Shown in pieces: positions 1 through 8,135 of a stretch of DNA of 64,000 bases. The stretch's first letter is position 1. Each line of letters opens with the position of its first letter. A model generated the notes under the pieces. It was not told where the DNA came from. It ran no database searches and saw only the letters and a list, made by a program, of their open reading frames with translations. The DNA is from Pasteurella sp049941595. GTDB taxonomy: Bacteria > Pseudomonadota > Gammaproteobacteria > Enterobacterales > Pasteurellaceae. The stretch covers positions 120,110 through 184,109 of the forward strand of contig JBNFNA010000007.1 in assembly GCA_049941595.1 (NCBI GenBank), in the 5' to 3' direction. The translations under genes and the position numbers were made by a program.

Positions 1-73
1 GAACCTTGATACACATTACACTGCGAGCGCCTGAGTTATCAGCAACGTCCAGCATAGTCTGTTCTTGGATCAT
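1..73 (-). CDS. rplN: 50S ribosomal protein L14, 5' part only
   Basis: Reverse-strand ATG at 73-71, preceded by a GGAG ribosome site. It translates to MIQEQTMLDVADNSGARS and on to the window edge, which is the conserved N-terminus of ribosomal protein L14 of the large subunit. Only about 24 codons are inside the window. It is the expected first gene of the spc operon, directly downstream of the S10 operon, and has its own promoter in the gap after rpsQ. Confidence 0.93.
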   Translation of the reverse strand, partial: MIQEQTMLDVADNSGARSVMCIKV

Positions 74-146
74 CTTAGTACTCCGCTAAAATTAATAAAA
101 CCCTTTCGGGACGAACTTATCTGCATATAAGGCAGATAGGGCGTGG

Positions 147-176
147 ATTTTACCACAAGGCACAATAAAAAAGCAA
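147..176 (-). promoter_or_regulatory. Probable spc operon promoter upstream of rplN
   Basis: Read on the reverse strand: TTGCTT (176-171), an 18-bp spacer, then TAAAAT (152-147). This is a good sigma-70 arrangement ending about 75 bp before the rplN start. A short CCC-GAAA-GGG hairpin (near 102-112) follows in the leader. Inference from sequence pattern only. Confidence 0.6.
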
Positions 177-180
177 CATT

Positions 181-222
181 AAGAGCGGTTAAAAAATAGA
201 AAGATTTTAGCCGCTCTTTTTA
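181..222. terminator. Hairpin made of two AAGAGCGG arms
   Basis: Positions 181-194 and 205-218 form a 14-bp stem with one mismatch (AAGAGCGG... / ...CCGCTCTT), with a T-run on the plus side. The arms look like a degenerate uptake-signal pair (AAGTGCGG to AAGAGCGG). It lies just upstream of the spc promoter and could be a second terminator for the S10 operon, although the reverse-strand T-run is weak. Confidence 0.4.
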
Positions 223-255
223 TGTACAAGATTTGCTCTTTATCGGCTACTCGTT

Positions 256-291
256 AAATAAAAAAGCCAACAGTAACACCATTGGCTTTTT
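256..291 (-). terminator. Intrinsic terminator of the S10 operon
   Basis: AAAAAGCCAA (261-270) pairs with TTGGCTTTTT (282-291) around an 11-nt loop. On the reverse strand it is followed by TTTTTTATTT. It sits 20 bp after the rpsQ stop codon. Confidence 0.85.
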
Positions 292-311
292 CATTTTATA
301 TCGAGCTGATA

Positions 312-569
312 TTAAGCAATTACTGCTTTTTCAACTACACGAACTAAAGTCCATGATTTAGTTTTAGAGAGTGGACGACACTCTTTAACTTCAACTACAT
401 CACCTAATTTAGCTTCGTTGTTCTCGTCATGCACGTGTAATTTTGTTGTGCGACGGATAAACTTACCGTAAAGTGGGTGTTTAACCTTGCGTTCAATAGC
501 AACAACGAACGATTTGTCCATTTTGTCGCTAACTACTTTACCTTGCACGCTACGAATTTTATCAGTCAT
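312..569 (-). CDS. rpsQ: 30S ribosomal protein S17
   Basis: 85-residue small-subunit protein (OB fold) that binds 16S rRNA early in assembly. The N-terminal IRSVQGKVVSDKMDKS and central KHPLYGKFIRRT segments are typical of S17, and the length is normal. Its ATG overlaps the rpmC stop codon by one base (TAATG), so translation is probably coupled. It is the last gene of the S10 operon, followed by an intrinsic terminator. Confidence 0.97.
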   Translation of the reverse strand: MTDKIRSVQGKVVSDKMDKSFVVAIERKVKHPLYGKFIRRTTKLHVHDENNEAKLGDVVEVKECRPLSKTKSWTLVRVVEKAVIA

Positions 570-760
570 TACTCACCCGCCTTTTCGGTTAACACAGTTT
601 TTACTTGTGCAATACTACGACGCACTTGTTTTAACTGATGGGTTTGTTGAAGCTGACCGGTGGCTGCTTGCATACGCAACTTGAATTGCTCACCTAACAA
701 GTTAACCAATTCAGCATTCAGCTCTTCAACACTTTTTGTACGTAGTTCTTGAGCTTTCAT
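569..760 (-). CDS. rpmC: 50S ribosomal protein L29
   Basis: 63-residue helical-hairpin protein located near the peptide exit tunnel. It begins [18 protein letters not shown], a classic L29 start, and is of usual length. It overlaps rplP upstream and rpsQ downstream by one base each (TAATG junctions), indicating tight translational coupling inside the S10 operon. Confidence 0.97.
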
Positions 761-1170
761 TACATCACCGTCTTAGTTACGAAAGTGGTCTTAATTGGCA
801 ATTTAGCAGCTGCTAATGCAAATGCATTTCTTGCGATCTCTTCAGACACACCATCCATTTCATATAGTACTTTACCCGGTTGGATTAAGGCTACCCAGTA
901 CTCAACGTTACCTTTACCTTTACCCATACGGACTTCTAATGGTTTCTCAGTAATTGGTTTATCTGGGAATACACGGATCCAGATTTTACCTTGACGTTTA
1001 ACCGCACGAGTCATCGCACGACGTGCTGCCTCAATTTGGCGAGCTGTTAAACGACCACGGCCAACTGCTTTCAAACCGAAGGTACCGAAGCTTACTTCTG
1101 TACCTGCTGCAATACCACGGTTACGACCTTTGTGGACTTTGCGGAATTTTGTACGTTTTGGTTGCAACAT
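760..1170 (-). CDS. rplP: 50S ribosomal protein L16
   Basis: 136-residue protein that helps organise the A site and the peptidyl transferase region. The start [19 protein letters not shown] and the internal [18 protein letters not shown] stretch are diagnostic of L16, at normal length. It lies 13 bp after rpsC and overlaps rpmC by one base. Confidence 0.98.
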
Positions 1171-1183
1171 CTAGCGATTCTCC

Positions 1184-1891
1184 TTACTTACGACCTTTGC
1201 CGCGTGGTGCCTTTTTAGGCTTGTCAGCAGGTTGTTGTTCTGGTTGCGCGATTGCAGCCATTCCACCGAGGATTTCACCTTTGAAGATCCATACTTTAAT
1301 ACCGATTACACCGTATGTAGTATGTGCTTCAGCAGTGTTATAGTCGATGTCCGCACGTAATGTATGTAGAGGTACACGACCTTCACGATACCATTCAGAA
1401 CGTGCAATTTCTGCACCACCTAAACGACCGCTTACTTCAACTTTGATACCTTTAGCACCTAAACGCATTGCATTTTGTACCGCACGTTTCATTGCACGAC
1501 GGAACATAACACGACGTTCTAATTGAGAAGCGATGCTATCTGCAACTAATTTTGCATCTAATTCAGGTTTTTTCACTTCAGCAATGTTGATTTGAGCTGG
1601 AACGCCTGCGATAGCCGCAACTGCGTTACGTAATTTTTCAACATCTTCGCCTTTTTTACCGATAACGATACCTGGACGCGCTGTGTGAATTGTGACGCGG
1701 ATGCTTTTTGCTGGACGCTCAATAGTGATACGTGAAACTGAAGCATTCGCTAATTCTTTATTCAAGAATTTACGTACTTTGAAATCGCCATCTAAGTTAG
1801 ACGCGAAATCTTGTGTATTCGCAAACCAAGTAGAGCTCCAAGGCTTAACAATACCTAGGCGAATACCATGTGGATGTACTTTTTGACCCAT
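1184..1891 (-). CDS. rpsC: 30S ribosomal protein S3
   Basis: 235-residue protein at the mRNA entry channel. It has the MGQKVHPHGIRLGI start, a type II KH domain with the GKKG loop at about residues 78-81, and a C-terminal S3 domain ending in a basic tail (PKKAPRGKGRK). The length is normal. It is 17 bp after rplV and 13 bp before rplP in the S10 operon. Confidence 0.98.
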   Translation of the reverse strand: MGQKVHPHGIRLGIVKPWSSTWFANTQDFASNLDGDFKVRKFLNKELANASVSRITIERPAKSIRVTIHTARPGIVIGKKGEDVEKLRNAVAAIAGVPAQINIAEVKKPELDAKLVADSIASQLERRVMFRRAMKRAVQNAMRLGAKGIKVEVSGRLGGAEIARSEWYREGRVPLHTLRADIDYNTAEAHTTYGVIGIKVWIFKGEILGGMAAIAQPEQQPADKPKKAPRGKGRK

Positions 1892-1908
1892 TGCTATTCC
1901 TCTACTTA

Positions 1909-2241
1909 TTAACGATCTGACACGACCACAGTAATGTGGCTAGTACGTTTTAAAATACGATCTGCACGACCTTTAGCACGTGGCATAACACGTTTCATGC
2001 TTGGACCTTCATCTACGAAAATCTTCGCTACTTTAAGATCATCGATATCTGCACCGTCATTGTGCTCTGCGTTAGCGATTGCTGATTCAAGCACTTTTTT
2101 CACTAAAGCTGCTGCTTTTTTGTTAGTGAAAGTTAAGATTTCTAATGCTTGAGCAACTTTCTTACCACGGATTAAATCCGCAACTAAGCGAGCTTTTTGC
2201 GCTGAAGTGCGAGCGTAACGATGTTTTGCAATAGTTTCCAT
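1909..2241 (-). CDS. rplV: 50S ribosomal protein L22
   Basis: 110-residue protein that lines the nascent peptide tunnel. METIAKHRYARTSAQKARLV and the extended loop RVMPRAKGRADRILKR, the beta-hairpin that enters the tunnel and is the site of known macrolide-resistance changes in the family, are both visible and look wild type in length. It lies 10 bp downstream of rpsS. Confidence 0.97.
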   Translation of the reverse strand: METIAKHRYARTSAQKARLVADLIRGKKVAQALEILTFTNKKAAALVKKVLESAIANAEHNDGADIDDLKVAKIFVDEGPSMKRVMPRAKGRADRILKRTSHITVVVSDR

Positions 2242-2251
2242 CTTTTACCCC

Positions 2252-2527
2252 TTACTTCTTAGCTTTCTTATCCGCAGCGTGACCGCGGTAAGTACGAGTC
2301 GGTGCAAATTCACCTAATTTATGACCGATCATTTCATCAGATACATAAACAGGAACGTGCTGACGACCATTATGGACTGCGATGGTCAATCCGATCATTG
2401 ATGGAATGATCATTGAACGACGGGACCAAGTTTTAATTGGTTTTTTATCCCCGCTTTCCACCGCCTTCTCTACCTTCTTCAACAAGTGTAGGTCAAGGAA
2501 AGGACCCTTCTTGAGAGAACGTGGCAT
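2252..2527 (-). CDS. rpsS: 30S ribosomal protein S19
   Basis: 91-residue small-subunit head protein. [16 protein letters not shown] and the [15 protein letters not shown] block are signatures of S19. Normal length. It lies between rplB and rplV in the conserved S10 operon order. Confidence 0.98.
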
Positions 2528-2552
2528 GGCTAATCCTCTTTATTAATTAATA

Positions 2553-3374
2553 TTATTTACCACGACGACGTACGATGAATTTATCAGTACGTTTGTTATG
2601 GCGAGTTTTCTTACCTTTAGTTTGAACGCCCCAAGGTGTGACTGGGTGTTTACCAAAGTTACGACCTTCACCACCACCGTGCGGGTGATCTACTGGGTTC
2701 ATTGCTGTACCACGAACTGTTGGGCGAACGCCTCTCCAGCGGTTAGCACCTGCTTTACCCAATACGCGAAGCATGTGTTCTGAGTTACCAACTTCACCGA
2801 TGGTCGCTGTACACTCAGATAATACTTTACGCATTTCGCCTGAACGAAGACGTAAAGTTACATAGTTACCTTCACGAGCGATAATTTGTACATAAGCACC
2901 AGCTGAACGAGCGATTTGACCGCCTTTACCTGGTTTTAATTCAACGTTATGTACTGTTGAACCAACTGGGATATTACGCATTGGTAATGAGTTACCAACT
3001 TTAATAGGCGCATTTGCACCAGATTGGATTGTATCGCCTGCAGATAGACCTTTAGGTGCTAAGATATAACGGCGTTCACCATCTTTATAAAGCACTAAAG
3101 CGATATTTGCAGAACGGTTAGGGTCATATTCAAGACGCTCAACAACCGCTGGAATATCTAACTTGTTACGTTTGAAATCGATTAAACGGTAATGTTGTTT
3201 ATGACCACCACCAATATGGCGAGTAGTAATACGTCCGAAATTGTTACGACCACCAGTTTTAGATTTAGTATCTAAAAGTGGAGCGTAAGGTTTACCCTTG
3301 TGTAATTCAGGGTTCACGATTTTAACAACGTGACGACGACCAGCGGAGGTCGGCTTACATTTAACGATAGCCAT
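2553..3374 (-). CDS. rplB: 50S ribosomal protein L2
   Basis: 273-residue large-subunit core protein needed for subunit association and peptidyl transferase structure. The conserved NPVDHPHGGGEGR loop with its functional histidine lies at about residues 226-238. The length is normal. It is 19 bp after rplW and 25 bp before rpsS. Confidence 0.98.
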   Translation of the reverse strand: MAIVKCKPTSAGRRHVVKIVNPELHKGKPYAPLLDTKSKTGGRNNFGRITTRHIGGGHKQHYRLIDFKRNKLDIPAVVERLEYDPNRSANIALVLYKDGERRYILAPKGLSAGDTIQSGANAPIKVGNSLPMRNIPVGSTVHNVELKPGKGGQIARSAGAYVQIIAREGNYVTLRLRSGEMRKVLSECTATIGEVGNSEHMLRVLGKAGANRWRGVRPTVRGTAMNPVDHPHGGGEGRNFGKHPVTPWGVQTKGKKTRHNKRTDKFIVRRRGK

Positions 3375-3393
3375 TATCTTCTACTCCTCCGAA

Positions 3394-3696
3394 TTACTCT
3401 GCACCTTCAACGAAGTCAAGTGATTGACCTTCTTGAAGAGTTACATAAGCTTTTTTCCAGTCACTGCGACGTCCCATTCTTGCACCGTGACGTTTAGTTT
3501 TACCTTTAACTACAACGGTACGAACAGAATCCACTTTCACTTCAAATAATTGCTCAACTGCGTTAGCAATTTCAACTTTATTTGCATCTAAAGCTACTTT
3601 GAAAACGATAGTGTTAGACTTCTCAGCGTTATTTGTTGCTTTTTCAGAGACATGTGGTGCTTTTAACACTTTTAGCAAACGTTCTTGTTGAATCAT
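3394..3696 (-). CDS. rplW: 50S ribosomal protein L23
   Basis: 100-residue protein at the tunnel exit, the docking point for trigger factor and SRP. The LLKVLKAPHVSEKAT start and KVDSVRTVVVKGKTKRHG segment are typical. Its start overlaps the rplD stop by 4 bp, suggesting coupled translation. Confidence 0.97.
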   Translation of the reverse strand: MIQQERLLKVLKAPHVSEKATNNAEKSNTIVFKVALDANKVEIANAVEQLFEVKVDSVRTVVVKGKTKRHGARMGRRSDWKKAYVTLQEGQSLDFVEGAE

Positions 3697-4295
3697 GCTA
3701 ACATCTCCTCAATTTGTTTCACAGCATCTACAGTTACAACAACTTTATCGAATGCGATTAAGCTTACTGGATCAATACCTTGAACATCACGTACATCTAC
3801 TTTGTAAAGGTTACGTGCTGCTAAGAATAGATTTTCATCTAAGCTTGCTGTGATAATTAACACATCTTCAAGTGCTAATTCTTTTAATTTTTGTACTAAA
3901 ACTTTCGTTTTTGGTGCTTCAACTTCGAACTTATCAACAACCACTAAACGGTCTTGACGAACAAGTTCAGAAAGAATGCTCTTGATTGCACCACGGTACA
4001 TTTTCTTATTCACTTTTTGGCTGTGATCTTGTGGTTTCGCTGCGAAAGTTACACCACCTGAACGCCAGATTGGTGACTTGATATCACCTGAACGAGCGCG
4101 ACCTGTACCTTTTTGACGCCAAGGTTTTTTACCTGAACCAGACACTTCAGCACGAGTTTTTTGTGCACGAGAACCTTGACGAGCACCTGCTGCATAAGCA
4201 ACAACAACTTGGTGAATCAATGCTTCGTTGAACTCACGTCCGAAGGTAGTTTCAGAAACAGTTAGTGCGTTTGCACCTACAACTTGTAATTCCAT
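3693..4295 (-). CDS. rplD: 50S ribosomal protein L4, also S10 operon regulator
   Basis: 200-residue protein with the arginine/glycine-rich tunnel loop KPWRQKGTGRARSGD (about residues 57-71) typical of L4. In gamma-proteobacteria free L4 also represses its own operon by binding the S10 leader RNA. A matching leader is visible upstream of rpsJ here. It overlaps rplW by 4 bp and lies 14 bp after rplC. Confidence 0.97.
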   Translation of the reverse strand: MELQVVGANALTVSETTFGREFNEALIHQVVVAYAAGARQGSRAQKTRAEVSGSGKKPWRQKGTGRARSGDIKSPIWRSGGVTFAAKPQDHSQKVNKKMYRGAIKSILSELVRQDRLVVVDKFEVEAPKTKVLVQKLKELALEDVLIITASLDENLFLAARNLYKVDVRDVQGIDPVSLIAFDKVVVTVDAVKQIEEMLA

Positions 4296-4309
4296 CTCTA
4301 TCTCCTGAC

Positions 4310-4939
4310 TTATGCTTTAACTGCTGGTTTAACGATAACATCACCATTAGTTGCGCCTGGAACAGCACCTTTAACTAATAGTAATTTACGTTCAGCATCA
4401 ACACGAACAACTTCTAGTGATTGAACGGTTACACGCTCAGCACCTAAGTGTCCTGCCATTTTTTTGCCTTTAAACACACGGCCTGGAGTTTGGTTTTGAC
4501 CAATAGAACCAAGCACACGATGTGATAAAGAGTTACCGTGTGTAGCATCTTGGGTACGGAAGTTCCAGCGTTTAACACCGCCAGCAAAACCTTTACCTTT
4601 AGAAGTACCAGTAACATCAACTTTTTTAACATCAGCGAAGATGTCAACATTAATTTCTTGACCTAAAGTGAATTCTTCACCTTCAGTAGTACGAAATTCC
4701 CATAAACCGCGACCAGCTTCAACACCTGCTTTCACGAAATGACCAGCTTCTGGCTTAGTTACACGACTTGCTTTTTTAGAGCCAGTAGTAACTTGAATTG
4801 CAGAATAGCCATCTGTTTCTACAGTTTTAACTTGAGTAACACGGTTGGCTTCGATTTCGATAACGGTAACTGGAATTGAAACGCCATCTTCATTGAAGAT
4901 ACGAGTCATACCAACTTTACGACCGACTAAACCAATCAT
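4310..4939 (-). CDS. rplC: 50S ribosomal protein L3
   Basis: 209-residue protein that reaches toward the peptidyl transferase centre. MIGLVGRKVGMTRIF is the standard L3 start. The SIGQNQTPGRVFKGKKMAGH block around residues 145-164 holds the glutamine methylated by PrmB in relatives. Normal length; second gene of the S10 operon. Confidence 0.98.
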   Translation of the reverse strand: MIGLVGRKVGMTRIFNEDGVSIPVTVIEIEANRVTQVKTVETDGYSAIQVTTGSKKASRVTKPEAGHFVKAGVEAGRGLWEFRTTEGEEFTLGQEINVDIFADVKKVDVTGTSKGKGFAGGVKRWNFRTQDATHGNSLSHRVLGSIGQNQTPGRVFKGKKMAGHLGAERVTVQSLEVVRVDAERKLLLVKGAVPGATNGDVIVKPAVKA

Positions 4940-4955
4940 TGTAATAACCTCTTAA

Positions 4956-5267
4956 TTAACCTAGGCTAATCTGCACGTCAACGCCGGCAGCTAGATCTAA
5001 ACGCATTAATGCATCAACAGTTTTTTCTGTTGGCTCAACAATATCAACCAAACGTTTGTGAGTACGGATTTCGTATTGATCACGCGCGTCTTTGTTCACG
5101 TGTGGAGAAATCAACACAGTGAAACGCTCTTTACGAGTTGGTAACGGAATTGGACCACGAACTTGTGCACCAGTACGTTTAGCTGTTTCTACGATCTCCG
5201 CAGTAGACTGATCGATCAAACGGTGATCGAATGCTTTCAAGCGGATACGGATTCTTTGGTTCTGCAT
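4956..5267 (-). CDS. rpsJ: 30S ribosomal protein S10
   Basis: 103-residue small-subunit protein, also the NusE transcription antitermination factor in this family. [19 protein letters not shown] and [17 protein letters not shown] are diagnostic. It is the first gene of the S10 operon, with a structured leader of about 190 nt and a strong promoter upstream. Confidence 0.98.
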
Positions 5268-5459
5268 TAGACCAGAGCTCCAATCAAAATTTAGCTAATA
5301 AAAAACTAACACCAACACTTTTCTTACTTCTAAAAACGAAAAGGGGTGCAAGTTGACCTGTTTATAGTTTCCCAATCGGAAACATTTTACGTATTACCTA
5401 TCGTAATACTCGTTTAATAAATGATTACATTAAACGGCTCTCATTAAGAAAGCCCGCGA
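5268..5459 (-). promoter_or_regulatory. S10 operon leader RNA (L4 autoregulation type)
   Basis: The untranslated leader on the reverse strand contains consecutive hairpins: 5411-5418 with 5429-5436 (8 bp), 5391-5397 with 5403-5409 (7 bp), 5367-5372 with 5378-5383 (6 bp), and a longer stem pairing 5338-5348 with 5310-5323. A U-rich run (GUUAGUUUUUUAUU) follows the last stem. This matches the gamma-proteobacterial S10 leader, where L4 promotes attenuation at the last hairpin. The hairpins are seen directly; L4 control is inferred from the family. Confidence 0.75.
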
Positions 5460-5488
5460 ATTGTACTGAAATCGACCGCACTTTGCAA
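5460..5488 (-). promoter_or_regulatory. S10 operon promoter with an uptake signal in its spacer
   Basis: Reverse strand: TTGCAA (5488-5483), a 17-bp spacer, TACAAT (5465-5460). The complement of AAGTGCGGT occupies 5475-5483, so the DNA uptake core fills half the spacer and the last base of the -35 box. Confidence 0.75.
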
Positions 5489-5564
5489 GTGTTTTTCGCG
5501 ATTAAATCGAAGAAATCCTTATCTTTACTGATTGATGAATATTTAGCTCATTTTGATTTTGCGT

Positions 5565-5570
5565 TATAAT
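5565..5570 (+). promoter_or_regulatory. -10 box upstream of the ClC gene
   Basis: A perfect TATAAT lies 34 bp before the ATG at 5604. No strong -35 is obvious. Its position argues that the upstream in-frame TTG at 5553 lies inside the promoter and is not the start codon. Confidence 0.5.
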
Positions 5571-5603
5571 TTAGCCTTCTCTTCCTCATCAATTCAAAAA
5601 GTT

Positions 5604-6974
5604 ATGTTATCGCTAACTCAATTTAATACAAAAGTGCGGTATGTTTTACATAAGAAATTGCGCCAAACACATCGTATTTCTCGTAAAAGTTTAGAATTTG
5701 CCGCCCTACTCACCGGCGCTGCGCTCGTTGCGCTTTTTTCTCTCGGTTTTGCTAAATTAGCCGATCTTGGCTTAGAGTGGAATGCTCACTGGACGGCCCA
5801 ATATCCTTTAGCCGCTTGGATAGTGTTACCTCTTGGTTTAGCCGTATTAGCTTGGTTTACCGCAAAATACACGCCTTATGTGGCAGGCAGTGGGATTCCT
5901 CAAGTGATTGCTTCTATTAGTTTACCGCACGGTCATAATAAAAGTCGTCTTGTTGCTTTCTGGCAAACGCTATGGAAAATTCCTCTCACCTTTCTTGCAA
6001 TGCTGATCGGTGCATCTGTTGGACGTGAGGGTCCTTCTGTGCAGGTTGGGGCTGCAGTAATGCTCGCTTGGGGCAATATTTGCCGTAAAAAAGGTATTGC
6101 GTTTAACGGATTAAGTGCCAATGAATTAATGGCAACAGGGGCGGCCGGCGGTTTAGCTGCTGCATTTAATGCGCCTTTAGCAGGGGTAATTTTTGCCATT
6201 GAAGAACTGGGGCGTGGCGTATTATTACGTTGGGAGCGTCGTGTTCTGTTAGGTGTACTCGCAGCGGGTTTTATTCTGGTCGCCATTGAAGGGAATAACC
6301 CTTATTTTCCACAGTATCACGGTGAAACCTCTGTACCTTATATGTTTTTATGGGTCGCTTTATGTGGCGTGGTTTGCGGTGCTTTCGGCGGGATTTTCGC
6401 ACGCTTGTTAGTTAAAGGTTTAGCGGGGATTTCACCATCACGTATTCGCGGCTGGATTCGTCGCCATCCTATTTATGTGGCATTCATTTTAGGGCTATTT
6501 TTGGCTGCCCTAGGTACTTATACACAAGGTAAAACTTACGGCACAGGCTATTATGTCGTGGCGGATGCCCTTGATGGGCAAGCTCTCAGCAGTGAATTTG
6601 GGGTATTAAAACTCTTGTCCACTGTCGCCACCTATTGGACGGGCATCGCAGGTGGTATTTTCACCCCAGCACTCACTACTGGCGCAGGTATCGGTGCACA
6701 GATTTGGTCAATGACAGACGGGATTGTGGATCAACGTCTACTCGTTTTATTGTGTATGGCTGGCTTTCTGGCGGGTGCAACACAATCACCCGTGACCGCT
6801 AGCGTGGTCGTAATGGAAATGACAGGCTGTCAGCCTGTGTTATTTTGGTTATTGATTTGTTGCTTAGTTTCGTCCATTATTTCACGCCAATTTCATCCAA
6901 AACCGTTTTATCATTTTGCGGCGGGACGCTTCCGTCAGCGAATTCAAGAAGACACAAGAGAACAAGAAAAATGA
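5604..6974 (+). CDS. ClC-family chloride/proton antiporter
   Basis: About 456-residue inner-membrane protein with the ClC signatures in order: GSGIPQ, GREGP (gating glutamate at about residue 142), FNAPLAGVIFAIEE (proton-pathway glutamates) and GIFTPAL. This set is characteristic of the H+/Cl- exchange branch (ClcA type) used in acid tolerance. An in-frame TTG at 5553 would add 17 residues, but it lies upstream of a TATAAT box, so I prefer ATG 5604. The stop overlaps the dusA start (ATGA), suggesting coupling. An uptake signal sits near the 5' end. Confidence 0.9.
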   Translation: MLSLTQFNTKVRYVLHKKLRQTHRISRKSLEFAALLTGAALVALFSLGFAKLADLGLEWNAHWTAQYPLAAWIVLPLGLAVLAWFTAKYTPYVAGSGIPQVIASISLPHGHNKSRLVAFWQTLWKIPLTFLAMLIGASVGREGPSVQVGAAVMLAWGNICRKKGIAFNGLSANELMATGAAGGLAAAFNAPLAGVIFAIEELGRGVLLRWERRVLLGVLAAGFILVAIEGNNPYFPQYHGETSVPYMFLWVALCGVVCGAFGGIFARLLVKGLAGISPSRIRGWIRRHPIYVAFILGLFLAALGTYTQGKTYGTGYYVVADALDGQALSSEFGVLKLLSTVATYWTGIAGGIFTPALTTGAGIGAQIWSMTDGIVDQRLLVLLCMAGFLAGATQSPVTASVVVMEMTGCQPVLFWLLICCLVSSIISRQFHPKPFYHFAAGRFRQRIQEDTREQEK

Positions 6975-7954
6975 CCCAAAATCAACCGCACTTTTATCGT
7001 GGCCGCTTTTCCGTTGCCCCAATGTTAGATTGGACAACGCGTCATTGTCGCTATTTTCATCGTCAATTTAGCCAACACGCGTTGCTTTATACGGAAATGG
7101 TCACCACAGGTGCGATTATTCACGCGAAATATGATCACCTTGCGTTTTCCCCAGAAGAAAACCCAGTGGCGCTGCAATTAGGTGGCAGTGACCCTACTCA
7201 ACTGGCACAATGCGCAAAAATTGCCGAGCAACGCGGCTACACTGAAATTAACCTGAACGTAGGCTGCCCGTCTGATCGCGTGCAAAATGGAATGTTCGGT
7301 GCTTGTTTAATGGCAAAAGCGGATTTAGTCGCAGAATGTGTCAACGCAATGCAAGCGGTGGTTGATATTCCTGTGACAGTGAAAACACGTATTGGCATTG
7401 ATGATTTAGACAGCTATGAGTTCTTGTGTGATTTTGTGCAAAAAGTCCATCAAGCAGGCTGCCAAGAATTTATTATTCACGCACGCAAAGCCTGGCTTTC
7501 TGGTTTAAGCCCGAAAGAAAATCGTGAAATTCCACCGTTAGATTATGCGCGTGTATATCAACTTAAACGTGATTTCCCTCATCTATCAATGAGCATTAAT
7601 GGCGGAATTAAAACCATTGAAGAAATACAACAGCATTTACAATATATGGACGGTGTGATGGTTGGGCGTGAGGCTTATCAAAACCCAAGTTTGTTGGGCT
7701 ATATCGACCAAACCTTATTTGATCCAACAAGTCCTATCGTGACACCACGAGAAGCGGTGGAAAAAATGTTCCCTTATATCGAGCAGCAGCTTAGCCAAGG
7801 GGTGTATTTAAACCATATTGTTCGTCATATGCTTGGTGCGTTCCAAAGTTGTAAAGGTGCACGCCAATGGCGCCGTTATTTAAGTGAGAACGCACACAAA
7901 GTTGGCGCTGGATTAGAAGTGGTTGAGCAGGCGTTAAGTTTTGTCGAAAGCTAA
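6971..7954 (+). CDS. dusA: tRNA-dihydrouridine synthase A
   Basis: 327-residue FMN enzyme that reduces uridine in the tRNA D-loop. RFSVAPMLDWT, NLNVGCPSDRVQ and the active-site cysteine in MFGACLM (about residue 112) are visible, as are IIHARKAWLSGLSPKENR and SINGGIK. The sequence tracks the DusA branch more closely than DusB or DusC. The reading frame is open further upstream, but ATG 6971 overlaps the ClC stop by 4 bp and gives the family start. Confidence 0.95.
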   Translation: MTQNQPHFYRGRFSVAPMLDWTTRHCRYFHRQFSQHALLYTEMVTTGAIIHAKYDHLAFSPEENPVALQLGGSDPTQLAQCAKIAEQRGYTEINLNVGCPSDRVQNGMFGACLMAKADLVAECVNAMQAVVDIPVTVKTRIGIDDLDSYEFLCDFVQKVHQAGCQEFIIHARKAWLSGLSPKENREIPPLDYARVYQLKRDFPHLSMSINGGIKTIEEIQQHLQYMDGVMVGREAYQNPSLLGYIDQTLFDPTSPIVTPREAVEKMFPYIEQQLSQGVYLNHIVRHMLGAFQSCKGARQWRRYLSENAHKVGAGLEVVEQALSFVES

Positions 7955-7976
7955 GCCCTAAACGCAACCTAAAAAG

Positions 7977-8026
7977 AAAAAGTGCGGTATGTTTTTTAAA
8001 AGTTTTTTAAAACCCACCGCACTTTT
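7977..8026 (+). terminator. Paired uptake signals forming the dusA terminator
   Basis: AAAAAGTGCGGT (7977-7988) faces ACCGCACTTTT (8016-8026). The two form a stem with a T-run on the plus strand, 22 bp after the dusA stop. Confidence 0.75.
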
Positions 8027-8084
8027 AGTTCAAAATTAGAAGAGTGCTCTTTATAATTTCGATAGGTAAGGTAAAATATTTAAT

Positions 8085-8112
8085 AAAAAAATAAGGCGCA
8101 ATATTGCGCCCT
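8085..8112 (-). terminator. asnA terminator, 16-bp perfect palindrome
   Basis: GGCGCAATATTGCGCC (8095-8110) is a perfect palindrome. On the reverse strand it is followed by TTATTTTTTTA, 25 bp past the asnA stop. Confidence 0.8.
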
Positions 8113-8135
8113 ACTTTTATCTGATTCATCCGTAA

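Noticed and set aside
5553..5603. Longer start (TTG 5553) for the ClC antiporter
   Set aside because: It lies upstream of a perfect TATAAT and has no ribosome site. The extra 17 residues do not look like ClC sequence.
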